The translations under genes were made by a program, and so were the position numbers. Positions 8,890-17,818 of a stretch of DNA of 58,635 nt are shown here, piece after piece. The notes below the pieces were generated by a model. The model saw only the letters and a list, made by a program, of their open reading frames with translations. It had not been told where the DNA came from and made no database searches. Position 1 is the stretch's first letter; each line of letters starts with the position of its first letter. Source of the DNA: Terriglobales bacterium (lineage in GTDB: Bacteria > Acidobacteriota > Terriglobia > Terriglobales > Acidobacteriaceae); the NCBI GenBank assembly GCA_035487355.1, contig DATHMF010000082.1:1-58635 (forward strand), given 5' to 3'.

Positions 8890-9551
8890 CGTGTTGTTCT
8901 CCGTTGACTTTGTAATTTTTTAACTGTTTTCAAGAACTTGAGAAACCTTTGCCCTGGACACAACTTGCCGTCGCGTATCGAGGCAGGATGGTTCAACCTG
9001 GCTTAATCTGGAAGTGTCGGAACGGTTACAGAAGGTTAAAAATGAAAATAAGCTGTTTTGCTTCAGTTATTTAGAATGGGGTCTTTAGTTTAACGTTAAT
9101 TGCTTCAATTGGGCTTCGGGTGGACAGTACCCTAGGCCGGTTGGGGACTGCTGGTCACAACTGTGCCAAGGTTAGGAACGGAATATTTTCCATCCACGCC
9201 AAGCTTTCTATTTTCCGAAAAGGGGAGAGGGAATCCGTTTTTTTGCTGGCTAAAGCTAACTAGATTTTTTGTTTTAACCCCATAAATTTCAGTTATACTT
9301 GGGGCGCTCTGTTCAGCTCAGGTTTGCAGCTGGGCTAGAGGTGTCGTCCCAAGCAAGTCACACCAAGCCCGAAACCCTAACCTTATCCCAGAGAATGAAA
9401 GGACTTTATTCTCTTACGAACCAGCAATCCGCGTTAGGATGGCCACAAAAACTCATCCGTGCGAGGTAATGCAGCCCAAGACCCTCCGGCAGCAAGTCTC
9501 CTCCGCGCATATGCGAGACCGCCTGGTTTGACAAAGAATGGAGAACATTTT
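8890..9551. other. Intergenic, 662 bp, divergent promoters
   Basis: This stretch separates the minus-strand lyase gene from the plus-strand protease gene and must contain both promoters. A TATACT box at 9294-9299 with a poor upstream hexamer is the only promoter-like element I can point to, with low confidence. No gene, repeat or riboswitch core was recognised. Confidence 0.4.
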
Positions 9552-12035
9552 ATGAAGCAAACCATCCCAGTTCTTGTGCGCAAATTTCCTTTAAGAATGG
9601 CCATGGCGCTGGCTGCCGTGGTCATGCTTGTGTTTGCTGTGAAACCTGTTTCTGCGCAGTCCGTGGCCAATGCCGGGTCCGGCTTGCGGGAGCTTATTGA
9701 GCTTGAGCGCACTACCCCCGGCCTTAATCTAAAGAACGCCGAAACAAAACTCCGCGTTGCAGGCGGCAAAAAGGCGACAGGGGTTTTCCGCCTTCATGTG
9801 GATGCGCAGAACCGAGTCCTAACGAACGTATACGCTGATGGGAGCGTTTCGCTGGCAAGCGTTAAAAACCTCATCAATGGCGCGGGCGGGTCTGTGGTTG
9901 CGATAGATTCCGCGTACAGTAATGGCGTCATTTCCGCGTATCTTCCAGTTGCTGGAGCGGAAAAACTTGCGCACACATCGGGTGTGAGCTCATTGCATCT
10001 TGCGCATCGCGCCGTGACCCACGTTGGTTTGGTAACTTCGCAGGGAGCAGTAGTATTGCGCTCTGACCTCGCGAACAAAAGAGGCTTCAACGGCGATGGC
10101 ATTACCGTGGGCATTCTCTCCGACAGTTTTAACACCAGTGGCGCCGCCGATACCGCCCTCACTGACGTAGGTACTGGCGACCTGCCGAATACGACGGCGA
10201 TTCCGGGCGGCGAAGGCCTCAAGTTCCTTATCGAACTCGATCCCACGGTATTTGGGCCGGGCACAGATGAAGGCCGTGGTATGGCGCAAATCGTGCACGA
10301 CATGGCGCCGAATGCCTCGCTCTGCTTCGCCACCGCGTTTAGCAGCGAGGTAGATTTCGCCAACAACATTCGCACACTTCGTACGAATCCGGCTTGCAAT
10401 GCCGATGTAATCGTCGATGATGTGGCGTATTTTGATGAGCCGTTTTTCTCGGATGGCATTCTGGCGCGGGCGGTGGATGACGTCGCCACCAGCGACACTC
10501 TGCCTGGACACAAAGTGGCATACTTTTCATCGGCCGGCAATGAGGCCAAACAGGGATATGCCTCCGACCTTCGCATTATTCCGGATGCAACCGCGCGCAC
10601 CATCTCACCGGCAGCCTTGGGCGTGAACCTGAGTACGGTTCCTGCGGCCATTGATACCACCGGCGGGTTCCACAACTTTGATGCCACCGGCGGCGTCAAC
10701 ATTGCGCAAGATTTTGCTTTTGCCGACGGTACTGCTTTTTCTTTCCAGTGGGATGATCCTTTCGATTTGAGCCCTTCTGGAATTACTACCGATCTGAACC
10801 TGCTGTTTTTTGACCCTGCCACAGGAAACTTCGTCTTTGCCGTCAGTGACGATAACTTCGCTACCAACCAGCCTCTGGAGCTCTTTGCTTTGAACTCGGG
10901 CGGCGGGCCGGGCACCTTTGGCGAGCTGCTTATGGTAGTTGCCAGAACCGGCAAGGGCACCCACTTGGCCAAGCGCATCAAGTATGTGGCTTTTGGCAAT
11001 GTGATTGATTTCAATGGTGTGATAACGGCGCAGACCCCCCTTACCTTTGGACATCCTGCAGCGCGCGGAGCTAATGGCGTCGCTGCTTACGTCTACGACA
11101 CTGATCCGGCATTTGACGGCTTCACGCCAGCCTACGAAGGCTTCAGCTCACCCGGTCCGGCCACGATCGTGTTCGACAAGAACGGAAACCGGCTGGCCAC
11201 TCCTGAAATCCGCAAGAAGCCGGACATCGCAGCGGTGGATGGTGTTAACACAACATTCTTCCCGGAAGGGCCAGGCAATGATTATGAGGCTATCGTTGGT
11301 TTGCCAGATGGTTTCCCCAACTTCTTCGGAACTAGTGCGGCTGCTCCGCATGCTGCCGGAGTCGCGGCGCTGGTCATTCAGAAGGCCGGAGGCCCGGGAT
11401 CTATCTCACCTAGGCGCGTGAGCAGGATCTTGAAAGATTCGGCGCCGCCGCGGGACAGTGACCTCTTCTTCAGTGAAGCTGTTGCTGCCAACAATGATGC
11501 GACCGTAACTGTGACTGCAACAGGCGAAGATCTAAGAGCTGTTGGATTGAGTGATAACTTCTTCAAGGTGACCTTCCACTCCAGAAGGTCCGGCCAGACT
11601 CTCGACTCTCTCACCATTGACCTGACTGGAACGGGACTGTTGTTCGATCCCGTGGCGCATCCGGTACATGTGGGAACCACGACCGATCCGGTCATCAGTT
11701 CTTCCACACCCGCCACCCCCTCGGGAAAGGTGACGCTGAACTTCAGCGGATTTACCTCCGGCCAGTCGCTGACGTTTGGGGTTGACCGTGACTTTGCCAA
11801 CGTAAGCGGCAACGTGGTCGAATTCGGCGGCAATTCCGGCGATGAGATGGGAGGAGCAACGGTGACCGCAAAACTTTCGTCCAAAGGAGACCGTGACCAC
11901 GACTCGGATGCCTTGACGGGAGTATTCCTCAATGATCTCGATCGGGGATACCAGATCTATGATGGCTTCGGTCTCATTGATGCGGTCAATGCCCTGCGGC
12001 TTACGCGTGCTCACGAAGGCGGGGATGACGAATAA
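9552..12035 (+). CDS. Secreted S8/S53-like serine peptidase
   Basis: The 827-residue product has a signal peptide (ALAAVVMLVFAVKPVSAQ) and a subtilisin-like fold. The Asp strand is GILSDSF (Asp near 190) and the nucleophile motif is GTSAAAPHAAG (Ser near 594). At the usual His position the protein reads DEGRGMAQIVHDMAP (about 239-253). In sedolisin-like (S53-like) members of this group the Glu takes the role of His; a His also lies 9 residues further on. The last ~170 residues form a separate beta-rich region, and the protein ends in the acidic GGDDE. The ATG at 9552 has GGAGA 8 nt upstream; an earlier in-frame start lacks a signal peptide. A strong terminator follows. It is probably an extracellular endopeptidase for nutrient scavenging. 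Confidence 0.8.
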   Translation: MKQTIPVLVRKFPLRMAMALAAVVMLVFAVKPVSAQSVANAGSGLRELIELERTTPGLNLKNAETKLRVAGGKKATGVFRLHVDAQNRVLTNVYADGSVSLASVKNLINGAGGSVVAIDSAYSNGVISAYLPVAGAEKLAHTSGVSSLHLAHRAVTHVGLVTSQGAVVLRSDLANKRGFNGDGITVGILSDSFNTSGAADTALTDVGTGDLPNTTAIPGGEGLKFLIELDPTVFGPGTDEGRGMAQIVHDMAPNASLCFATAFSSEVDFANNIRTLRTNPACNADVIVDDVAYFDEPFFSDGILARAVDDVATSDTLPGHKVAYFSSAGNEAKQGYASDLRIIPDATARTISPAALGVNLSTVPAAIDTTGGFHNFDATGGVNIAQDFAFADGTAFSFQWDDPFDLSPSGITTDLNLLFFDPATGNFVFAVSDDNFATNQPLELFALNSGGGPGTFGELLMVVARTGKGTHLAKRIKYVAFGNVIDFNGVITAQTPLTFGHPAARGANGVAAYVYDTDPAFDGFTPAYEGFSSPGPATIVFDKNGNRLATPEIRKKPDIAAVDGVNTTFFPEGPGNDYEAIVGLPDGFPNFFGTSAAAPHAAGVAALVIQKAGGPGSISPRRVSRILKDSAPPRDSDLFFSEAVAANNDATVTVTATGEDLRAVGLSDNFFKVTFHSRRSGQTLDSLTIDLTGTGLLFDPVAHPVHVGTTTDPVISSSTPATPSGKVTLNFSGFTSGQSLTFGVDRDFANVSGNVVEFGGNSGDEMGGATVTAKLSSKGDRDHDSDALTGVFLNDLDRGYQIYDGFGLIDAVNALRLTRAHEGGDDE

Positions 12036-12078
12036 CAAGAGATTCTTGGTGTCTTGAAGGATTTCTGCAGAAACAATC

Positions 12079-12113
12079 GGTGTTGAAGGAAATTTCCTTC
12101 AGCACCTTTTTTT
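12079..12113 (+). terminator. Intrinsic terminator of the peptidase gene
   Basis: A 14-bp stem, GGTGTTGAAGGAAA with TTTCCTTCAGCACC (one G-T pair), is followed directly by seven T residues. It lies about 43 bp after the stop codon. Its core TGAAGGAAATTTCCTTCA is identical to that of the terminator at 14158. Confidence 0.9.
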
Positions 12114-12213
12114 GCGCAATGCGCAGCGTGTGCAGAATTAATATAGCGTCCCGGCATACGACACTGCTGCTTCTAGCGTCATTAGGCGCGCAGTTCATCG
12201 GCCAATTTCCAGC

Positions 12214-12262
12214 TTGACACTGGTATGCTCCTCGTTTAGAACTACTACCCACAATAGTAGTT
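12214..12262 (+). promoter_or_regulatory. Candidate sigma70-type promoter with an adjacent inverted repeat
   Basis: TTGACA at 12214-12219 and TAGAAC at 12237-12242 are 17 bp apart and point at the gene starting at 12367. Overlapping the -10 and running into the transcribed side is a perfect 8-bp inverted repeat, AACTACTA (12240-12247) and TAGTAGTT (12255-12262), placed where an operator or leader hairpin would be. The rest of the 331-bp gap shows only the terminator at 12079. Confidence 0.4.
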
Positions 12263-12366
12263 ACTGGCTTAATGTATCTCTTCACGGACCCTTCTTAAGT
12301 AGGCGTACAGCTTCACGGTACGTCTTTACCCCGAGAACCACTTGAATGTCTTCTAAGGAGCCTCAA

Positions 12367-14136
12367 ATGAAATCCCCCCGAGTAGTTATGCTGTTGTTTT
12401 CCATAGTGCTGCTGGCTTCAATGGCAGCGGCCCAAAACCAAAACTTAACGTCGGACGGTGTTACCGCACTGAGTTCTCCTCTATCAGGGGCGCCCGTTGC
12501 TGACGATCTTTTCTCGAAGCCCTCGCACGAGGTTGACGGTCGGGTCGGACCAACGGTCCCGAACGCTGTCTTAACTGTTCCAGGGCCGGTCCCACAAGGC
12601 GCGCCCGCTCCTGCTGCCAATTCTTTTGGCTTTAATGGCATATCGCATTTCGACCAGCGGACTGCCGGAACCGGCATCTATAAGAACACGCAGTTCAGCG
12701 TTGAACCTCCGGACCAGGGTTTGGCAGCAGGCAATGGATTCATCCTGGAGGACGTGAATGATGCGTTAGCTGTCTATAACCAACGCACCCATGCTTTGCT
12801 GGTAGGGCCCACACCGGTCAATCAGTTCTTCAAACGCACGCCGGCGATCATTCGTTCCAGCCCTCCGGTCTTTGGGGATTCGCTCACCGACCCTAAAGCT
12901 TACTTCGATCCACAGACACGACGTTGGTTTGTGACCATCCTTGAGATTGACACCAATCCGGCGACTGGCGCTACCCAGAAACACAGCCACCTTCTTCTCG
13001 CCGTGAGCAAGACTCCCGATCCAACAGGTCTGTTCAATCTATTTAGCATTGACGTCACGGACGACGGAACCAACGGTACTCCAAGCCATCCCAATTGCCC
13101 TTGTTTTGGAGACCAGCCACTGCTGGGCGCGAATGCGGACGGCATTTTCATCAGCACCAACGAATTTGGATTAAGTGTTGGATTCAACGGTGCACAGATC
13201 TATGCTCTTGGGAAAGAAGAACTCGCTGAAGGCGATGCTCCTGCGGTTGTGCATCTGGATAATCTTCCTTTCCCCGAAGGCATCCCATTTTCACTTCAGC
13301 CGGCAGTCGTGCGCTCCCACGATTCTGAAGATGATGATTCCCGGGGCGTCGAGTTCCTGCTTAGCGTTCCTAACATCACGCTGTTGTTCGACAACCGGTT
13401 GGCTGTGTGGAGCCTCTCTAATACTCGCAGCCTGAGGTCGAACTCACCGCATCTCACACTCAATCACGTCGTCATTTCCAGCGAGACCTTCGGTGTACCG
13501 AATGACGCTGAACAAAAGGCCGGGCCCACTCCTTTGGGAACCGCGTTGGGCGAACCTGAAGAACTGGTTGCCACCAATGACCAGCGCATGAATCAGGTAA
13601 TGTTAGTTGACGGTGAGCTGTGGGGCGCGTTGACGACCTCGGTAAGCCAGGGGCCAAACTGCGTTACCGGATTTGAGTCTGACTGCAAGGCCGGCATAGC
13701 TTGGTTTAGGGTCCGTCCTCGCTTTGACGATAATACTTTGCAAGCGGAGGTACGCCACCAGGGATACATCAGCGTCCAGGGCGAAAACGTCATGTACCCG
13801 TCGGTCGCGATCGGGGAGGATGGCCGCGGCATCATCGCGTTTGCTCTCTCTGGCCATGATTTCTTTCCCAGCACCGCCTTTGCCCGTATCAGCCACAGCG
13901 GAACTGGCCCGGTACGGATCGCGGCAGCCGGTGTGGCGCCGGAAGACGGATTTAGCGGCTATTTTGCCTTCGGCGGAGCTGGAAGCGGACGCTGGGGCGA
14001 CTACACCGCCGCCGCTGTGGTTGATGAAAACAATATCTGGTTTGCGACAGAATACATTCCAGGTGGTGTTCGTACGGTACTGGCCGATTGGGGTACCTTC
14101 ATTGGCCGGGTCCGCGTGGACGAAGATGAAGAGTAA
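12367..14136 (+). CDS. Large secreted protein of unknown function
   Basis: The 589-residue product begins with a signal peptide (VVMLLFSIVLLASMAAAQ). The mature part is rich in Gly, Pro and Asp with many short beta-prone stretches and Phe/Trp positions (for example EPPDQGLAAG, KAYFDPQTRRWFVT and GSGRWGDYTAAA). That pattern would fit a beta-propeller, but I do not recognise a named family and assign no function. It ends in the acidic RVRVDEDEE. The ATG at 12367 is preceded by AAGGAG at ideal spacing, so it is preferred to the ATG 21 nt earlier. It has its own promoter candidate and a terminator with the same core as that of the preceding peptidase gene, hinting at shared origin or regulation. 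Confidence 0.7.
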   Translation: MKSPRVVMLLFSIVLLASMAAAQNQNLTSDGVTALSSPLSGAPVADDLFSKPSHEVDGRVGPTVPNAVLTVPGPVPQGAPAPAANSFGFNGISHFDQRTAGTGIYKNTQFSVEPPDQGLAAGNGFILEDVNDALAVYNQRTHALLVGPTPVNQFFKRTPAIIRSSPPVFGDSLTDPKAYFDPQTRRWFVTILEIDTNPATGATQKHSHLLLAVSKTPDPTGLFNLFSIDVTDDGTNGTPSHPNCPCFGDQPLLGANADGIFISTNEFGLSVGFNGAQIYALGKEELAEGDAPAVVHLDNLPFPEGIPFSLQPAVVRSHDSEDDDSRGVEFLLSVPNITLLFDNRLAVWSLSNTRSLRSNSPHLTLNHVVISSETFGVPNDAEQKAGPTPLGTALGEPEELVATNDQRMNQVMLVDGELWGALTTSVSQGPNCVTGFESDCKAGIAWFRVRPRFDDNTLQAEVRHQGYISVQGENVMYPSVAIGEDGRGIIAFALSGHDFFPSTAFARISHSGTGPVRIAAAGVAPEDGFSGYFAFGGAGSGRWGDYTAAAVVDENNIWFATEYIPGGVRTVLADWGTFIGRVRVDEDEE

Positions 14137-14157
14137 ATACCGTTAGCCCGGTGAACC

Positions 14158-14191
14158 GGCGCTGAAGGAAATTTCCTTCAGCGCCTTTTTT
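14158..14191 (+). terminator. Intrinsic terminator after the unknown secreted protein
   Basis: A perfect 14-bp stem, GGCGCTGAAGGAAA with TTTCCTTCAGCGCC, is followed by six T residues. Apart from the outer base pairs it repeats the hairpin at 12079. It separates this gene from the convergent minus-strand gene ending at 14195. Confidence 0.9.
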
Positions 14192-14194
14192 ATT

Positions 14195-14575
14195 TCAGTG
14201 TCGGCCAGGGCAGCGCTTCAAGATACTGGTTGGTACTTCAGCGCTGTCATAGCGCTGAAGATAAATCCGTCCACTCTCGATACGGGCTTTAACTTCATTA
14301 CCTGGCTGCCAGGCCGAAGGGTAGTACCCCGTCTGGGATTCGTATCGCACTACATAACACTTGTTATCCAACTGGACATTGATGTCATAGAAAGCATACC
14401 CATCGTAAATTGGAGCGGTGCCGTGGTTTACCCAGTCGAAGACACGGCCTTCAGGGTGCTCGACTACAGCTAAAACTTTGCCGGTCTGGAACTTCTCAGC
14501 TTGTAATGTTTGGTTTTGCGAGAACAGAGCGACCGGAGCCAGCAGCAGAATCAAAACAGAGAATGCATGTTTCAT
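14195..14575 (-). CDS. Small secreted protein of unknown function
   Basis: The 126-residue product has a signal peptide (MKHAFSVLILLLAPVALFSQ). The ~105-residue mature domain contains many aromatic and charged residues (YAFYDINVQLDNKCYVVRYES, WQPGNEVKARIESGRIYL). The middle looks like a small beta-barrel of the kind seen in Acidobacteriota hypothetical exported proteins. There are two Cys residues (one in the centre, one near the end) that could form a disulphide. No family is recognised. It is transcribed towards the unknown secreted protein gene and appears to be a single gene. Confidence 0.65.
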   Translation of the reverse strand: MKHAFSVLILLLAPVALFSQNQTLQAEKFQTGKVLAVVEHPEGRVFDWVNHGTAPIYDGYAFYDINVQLDNKCYVVRYESQTGYYPSAWQPGNEVKARIESGRIYLQRYDSAEVPTSILKRCPGRH

Positions 14576-14666
14576 AGAAGTGGCCTCTACTCATCTTTTA
14601 GATGCGATGAGTGAGAAACATGCGCGAAAAATCTTTGTTTAGCAATCTTGTTTAAGCAAATCTTAT

Positions 14667-15323
14667 TTAAGTGAAGATGATTGCGTCGAGCACGCGGGGG
14701 CCATGCACCCCTTTGATGCGAGTCATCTCAATATCAGAAGTAGCCGAGGGGCCGGAGAAAAAAGTTATAGGTCTTGTGCCCATCGAGTGCAGCTCCTCCA
14801 GGGCTTCGGGCACAAATTCAACAATTTGGTTGGCACGCACAACACATACCTGATAGTCAGGAATCAGGGTGAGGGCACGGCGTCCTTCCATAGGTCCGCT
14901 TTGCAGCACGATGGTGCCGGTTAGGGCGATAGCGAGTGTACAGCCGGTGATTACACCATCGCATTGATCAAGAGCGTCATGGCTCAACTGGTTGTCTCTA
15001 ATGGCTTCGATGGTTTGGGGAAGCCATGCTTGCGGGAACTCAGGCGGAACCAGCATCTTGCGCTTTCCACGGGCTTGTATCGCTGCCGCAATCACTTGCG
15101 GCAATTCGGTCTGAGAGATTGCGTGGTGTACGCCCGCGCCGTAGTCATTGAGCCGGTCTTCGAATAACTGCAGGCGATCTTCAGGATCGAGCCTGCCTTT
15201 TCGCCGAAAGGGACGGCGTATGGCCATCCATTCCTGAATGAGCCGGGTATCATCGCTATCCGGCGGGTTCGAACTACGAATGCGCGCCAGAATCTCTTCT
15301 CTTGCTGAGTTGGCGTCAGGCAT
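14667..15323 (-). CDS. lutC: LUD-domain protein, lactate utilization protein C
   Basis: The 218-residue product matches the LutC/YkgG type of LUD domain, one of three subunits of the cytoplasmic iron-sulfur complex that oxidises L-lactate to pyruvate. Visible hallmarks are the DGVITGCTLAIALTGTIVL core, the GRRALTLIPDYQVCVV strand and the conserved end FFSGPSATSDIEMTRIKGVHGP. It is the last gene of the operon and overlaps lutB by 8 bp, indicating translational coupling. No Fe-S cysteine cluster is present, as expected for this subunit. Confidence 0.9.
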   Translation of the reverse strand: MPDANSAREEILARIRSSNPPDSDDTRLIQEWMAIRRPFRRKGRLDPEDRLQLFEDRLNDYGAGVHHAISQTELPQVIAAAIQARGKRKMLVPPEFPQAWLPQTIEAIRDNQLSHDALDQCDGVITGCTLAIALTGTIVLQSGPMEGRRALTLIPDYQVCVVRANQIVEFVPEALEELHSMGTRPITFFSGPSATSDIEMTRIKGVHGPRVLDAIIFT

Positions 15324-16761
15324 TGGGCTTCCTCTCGCGCTTACGCCACCACTCCCGGAAGCTTTGTTTGGGGATAGGACGCAGGTCGCGCGCCGCAGTC
15401 CATCCCGCCAGCATTCCCGGCAATTTGGTAATCATATCTTTGTGCACAAACGGCCACTGTCCAATGCGGGCCATGCGTTGTGCTGCTTCCAGCCGTCTCG
15501 CATCGGCAAAGATATACGTCATGGCCTGCATGCCCAGGTTTTCCAGATCGAGCTTGCCGCCCAGGTGCCTGCGCTTTTCGCGCACGACTTTACCGCGAAG
15601 GTGGATCAGCACCTCGGGGATATCGATCTTGACCGGGCAGACCTCATAACAAGCGCCACACAAGGAAGACGCATAGGGCAGCGACTGAGAGTGTTCCATG
15701 GATTGAAGTTGCGGCGTCAGAATGGCGCCGATCGGGCCCTGATACACTGAGCCGTAGGCATGACCTCCGGTCTGGCGATACACAGGACAGGCATTCAGAC
15801 AGGCGGCGCAGCGGATGCAATGTAAGGTTTGGCGTCCGATGGGGTCGGCGTGGACCGCGGTGCGTCCGTTGTCGAGCAGAACTACATGCACTGCCTGTGG
15901 ACCGTCGCCGGGTGTGACGCCCGTCCATATGGAAGTATAGGGATTCATACGCTCGCCAGTTGCTGAGCGCGGAAGGGTTTGCAGAAATACTTCCAGGTCC
16001 TGAAAGGTAGGTACGATCTTTTCAATTCCAACCAGGCTGATAAGCACATCGGGCAAGGTAAGACACATGCGCCCGTTGCCTTCCGATTCCACTACGACCA
16101 AAGAGCCGGTCTCCGCCACGGCAAAATTTGCTCCGCTGAATCCGATTTTCACCGTCAAAAACTTTTGCCGTAAATAGTGACGCGCTGCGTCGGTCAGGTC
16201 AGTCGGCTGATCTCCCAATTCGGGAAGATGCATTTTCTCTTTAAAGATCTCGCGCACCTCGAAGCGGTTCTTATGAAGCGCCGGCACAACGATGTGCGAG
16301 GGCTTATCCTGCGAAAGCTGCAGGATCATATCGGCCAGATCGGTTTCATAGGGAGTGATCCCGTGCGCTTCAAGATCACGGTTCAGTTGAACTTCGTCAG
16401 AGGTCATGGTCTTAACCTTGATGACCTCTTTCCCACCGTACTGCCCAATAAGGCCGCGGACAATCTGGTTGGCCTCATCGGCGTCACGCGCCCAATGCAC
16501 CTGCCCGCCGGCGCGCGTCATGTTTTCTTCAAACTGCAACAGATAGCGGTCGAGATGGCGCATGGTGTGGGCTTTGATGTCGCCGCCCGCCTGGCGAAGC
16601 TGCTCCCAATCGGGCATCTCACCCACAACCTTGGCCCGCTTGGCGCGGATTACATCTGTCGCATACTTCACGTTGCGGCGCAGTTGCGCATTGCCCAGAG
16701 AGACTTTGGCTGCGTCCTGGAAATCAGGCGCGGTTGCCGACCATCCTATGCGAACCGTCAT
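15316..16761 (-). CDS. lutB: Iron-sulfur LUD protein, lactate utilization protein B
   Basis: The 481-residue product has an N-terminal LUD domain (with GANFAVAETGSLVVVESEGNGR at about 215-235) and a C-terminal ferredoxin-like domain. The latter has two 4Fe-4S motifs, CIRCAACLNACPVY (about 307-320) and CGACYEVCPV (about 357-366). This is the electron-transfer subunit of the LutABC L-lactate oxidation complex. Its ATG overlaps the stop of lutA in an ATGA arrangement, and its own 3' end overlaps lutC. Length and domain order match typical LutB proteins. Confidence 0.92.
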   Translation of the reverse strand: MTVRIGWSATAPDFQDAAKVSLGNAQLRRNVKYATDVIRAKRAKVVGEMPDWEQLRQAGGDIKAHTMRHLDRYLLQFEENMTRAGGQVHWARDADEANQIVRGLIGQYGGKEVIKVKTMTSDEVQLNRDLEAHGITPYETDLADMILQLSQDKPSHIVVPALHKNRFEVREIFKEKMHLPELGDQPTDLTDAARHYLRQKFLTVKIGFSGANFAVAETGSLVVVESEGNGRMCLTLPDVLISLVGIEKIVPTFQDLEVFLQTLPRSATGERMNPYTSIWTGVTPGDGPQAVHVVLLDNGRTAVHADPIGRQTLHCIRCAACLNACPVYRQTGGHAYGSVYQGPIGAILTPQLQSMEHSQSLPYASSLCGACYEVCPVKIDIPEVLIHLRGKVVREKRRHLGGKLDLENLGMQAMTYIFADARRLEAAQRMARIGQWPFVHKDMITKLPGMLAGWTAARDLRPIPKQSFREWWRKRERKPNA

Positions 16762-17561
16762 TCTTTGCTGCCTTTCCCGGTTGAAACTTTCTGGGTAGAG
16801 GCTTCTTCGGTTGAAGCATTTTCTGTCGAGGCGTTTTCCGTAGAAGCCAGGATTTCAGCAATGTGTACGGTCTTTACGTTGGCCTGTTCACGATGCAGGC
16901 CTCCGAAGATGTGCATCAGGCATGAATTATCGCCTGCCGTGCATACCTGCGCCCCAGTACCGATTATGTTTTTCATTTTGTCGGCGAGCATGGCGGCCGA
17001 TGTCTGCGCATTTTTTATCGCGAAGGTGCCTCCAAAGCCGCAGCACTGGTCCCACTCTGGCAGCTCTACCAACTCCAGCCCGCGCACGTTGCGCAGAAGC
17101 CGCAGTGGAATGTCACCAATATGTAGGCCGCGCAGCGAATGACAAGAAGCATGGTAGGTAACACGGTGAGGATAGAACGCGCCCACATCTTCAATTCCCA
17201 GCTTGTTCACCAGCAACTCTGTAAATTCGTAGACCCTGGGCAGTAATGTATTAACCTCAGCAGCCAGCTTGCGGTCCCCGGTCTCGGCGGCAATGCGGGG
17301 ATACTGTTCGCGAATCATTGCTACGCATGAGCCCGAAGGGATACAAACAGCTTCCGCATTGCGGAAGGTTTCGATGAACTTTCGCATCAGCGGAAGCGCT
17401 TCACTCTGGTAACCGCTGTTGTAGTGCATCTGTCCGCAGCAGGTCTGTGCCCTGGAAAAATCAACGGTTTGCCCAAGACGCTCAAGCACGTGCACCACGG
17501 CTATGCCAGTTTCAGGAAATAAAGTGTCGTTATAACAGGCAATGAAGAGCGAGATATTCAA
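16758..17561 (-). CDS. lutA: CCG-domain iron-sulfur protein, lactate utilization protein A
   Basis: The 267-residue product carries two cysteine-rich CCG-type domains: CCGQMHYNSGY near 42-52, and CCGFGGTFAIKN near 160. These bind the Fe-S cofactor of the lactate-oxidising LutABC complex. The start is a TTG at 17559-17561; the N-terminus NISLFIACYND aligns with LutA family starts and no better codon is available. The normal family core ends near residue 238. Beyond it, the protein has a tail of about five imperfect pentapeptides (ASTEN, ASTEN, ASTEE, ASTQK, VSTGK), an expansion not usual in the family. It is the first gene of the lutABC operon and diverges from an IclR regulator. Confidence 0.9.
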   Translation of the reverse strand: MNISLFIACYNDTLFPETGIAVVHVLERLGQTVDFSRAQTCCGQMHYNSGYQSEALPLMRKFIETFRNAEAVCIPSGSCVAMIREQYPRIAAETGDRKLAAEVNTLLPRVYEFTELLVNKLGIEDVGAFYPHRVTYHASCHSLRGLHIGDIPLRLLRNVRGLELVELPEWDQCCGFGGTFAIKNAQTSAAMLADKMKNIIGTGAQVCTAGDNSCLMHIFGGLHREQANVKTVHIAEILASTENASTENASTEEASTQKVSTGKGSKE

Positions 17562-17707
17562 AGCGTAGTTATCTTAACAGAGCAGGGAAGCAATCTTGCG
17601 GGTCCTGGTCCGGCCAGATGCGGCGGAACGCCGTATTTCTTGATGAAATGCGGTCTCAGTCAATTCGGCAGAGACCTATAACAAATTGTGGGATAGAATT
17701 CACTATG

Positions 17708-17742
17708 AAAACGTTTACTTCATAAGATAAAACGTTTACTTC
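17708..17742. promoter_or_regulatory. Operator-like module 1: two half-sites 21 bp apart
   Basis: AAAACGTTTACTTC occurs at 17708-17721 and again, identical, at 17729-17742. The 21-bp period equals two helical turns, so both copies face the same side of DNA. It lies about 150 bp upstream of lutA. IclR-family regulators often bind paired sites of this kind; the neighbouring IclR is the natural candidate. Confidence 0.6.
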
Positions 17743-17818
17743 TCCCAGGGAGAACATTTATTAATTTGTGCTATGCAGGCGCGACATTAGGCCGATTTTC
17801 GGGTAGAATCCAATATTG

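Noticed and set aside
9794..11014. A 406-codon minus-strand frame opposite the S8/S53-like peptidase
   Set aside because: It is a shadow of a gene with clear catalytic motifs and signal peptide; it has no motif of its own.
16177..17142. A 321-codon plus-strand frame opposite lutB and lutA
   Set aside because: The minus strand carries the Fe-S cysteine motifs of LutA and LutB; the plus frame has a repetitive VEAFS stretch that is only the antisense of the pentapeptide tail.
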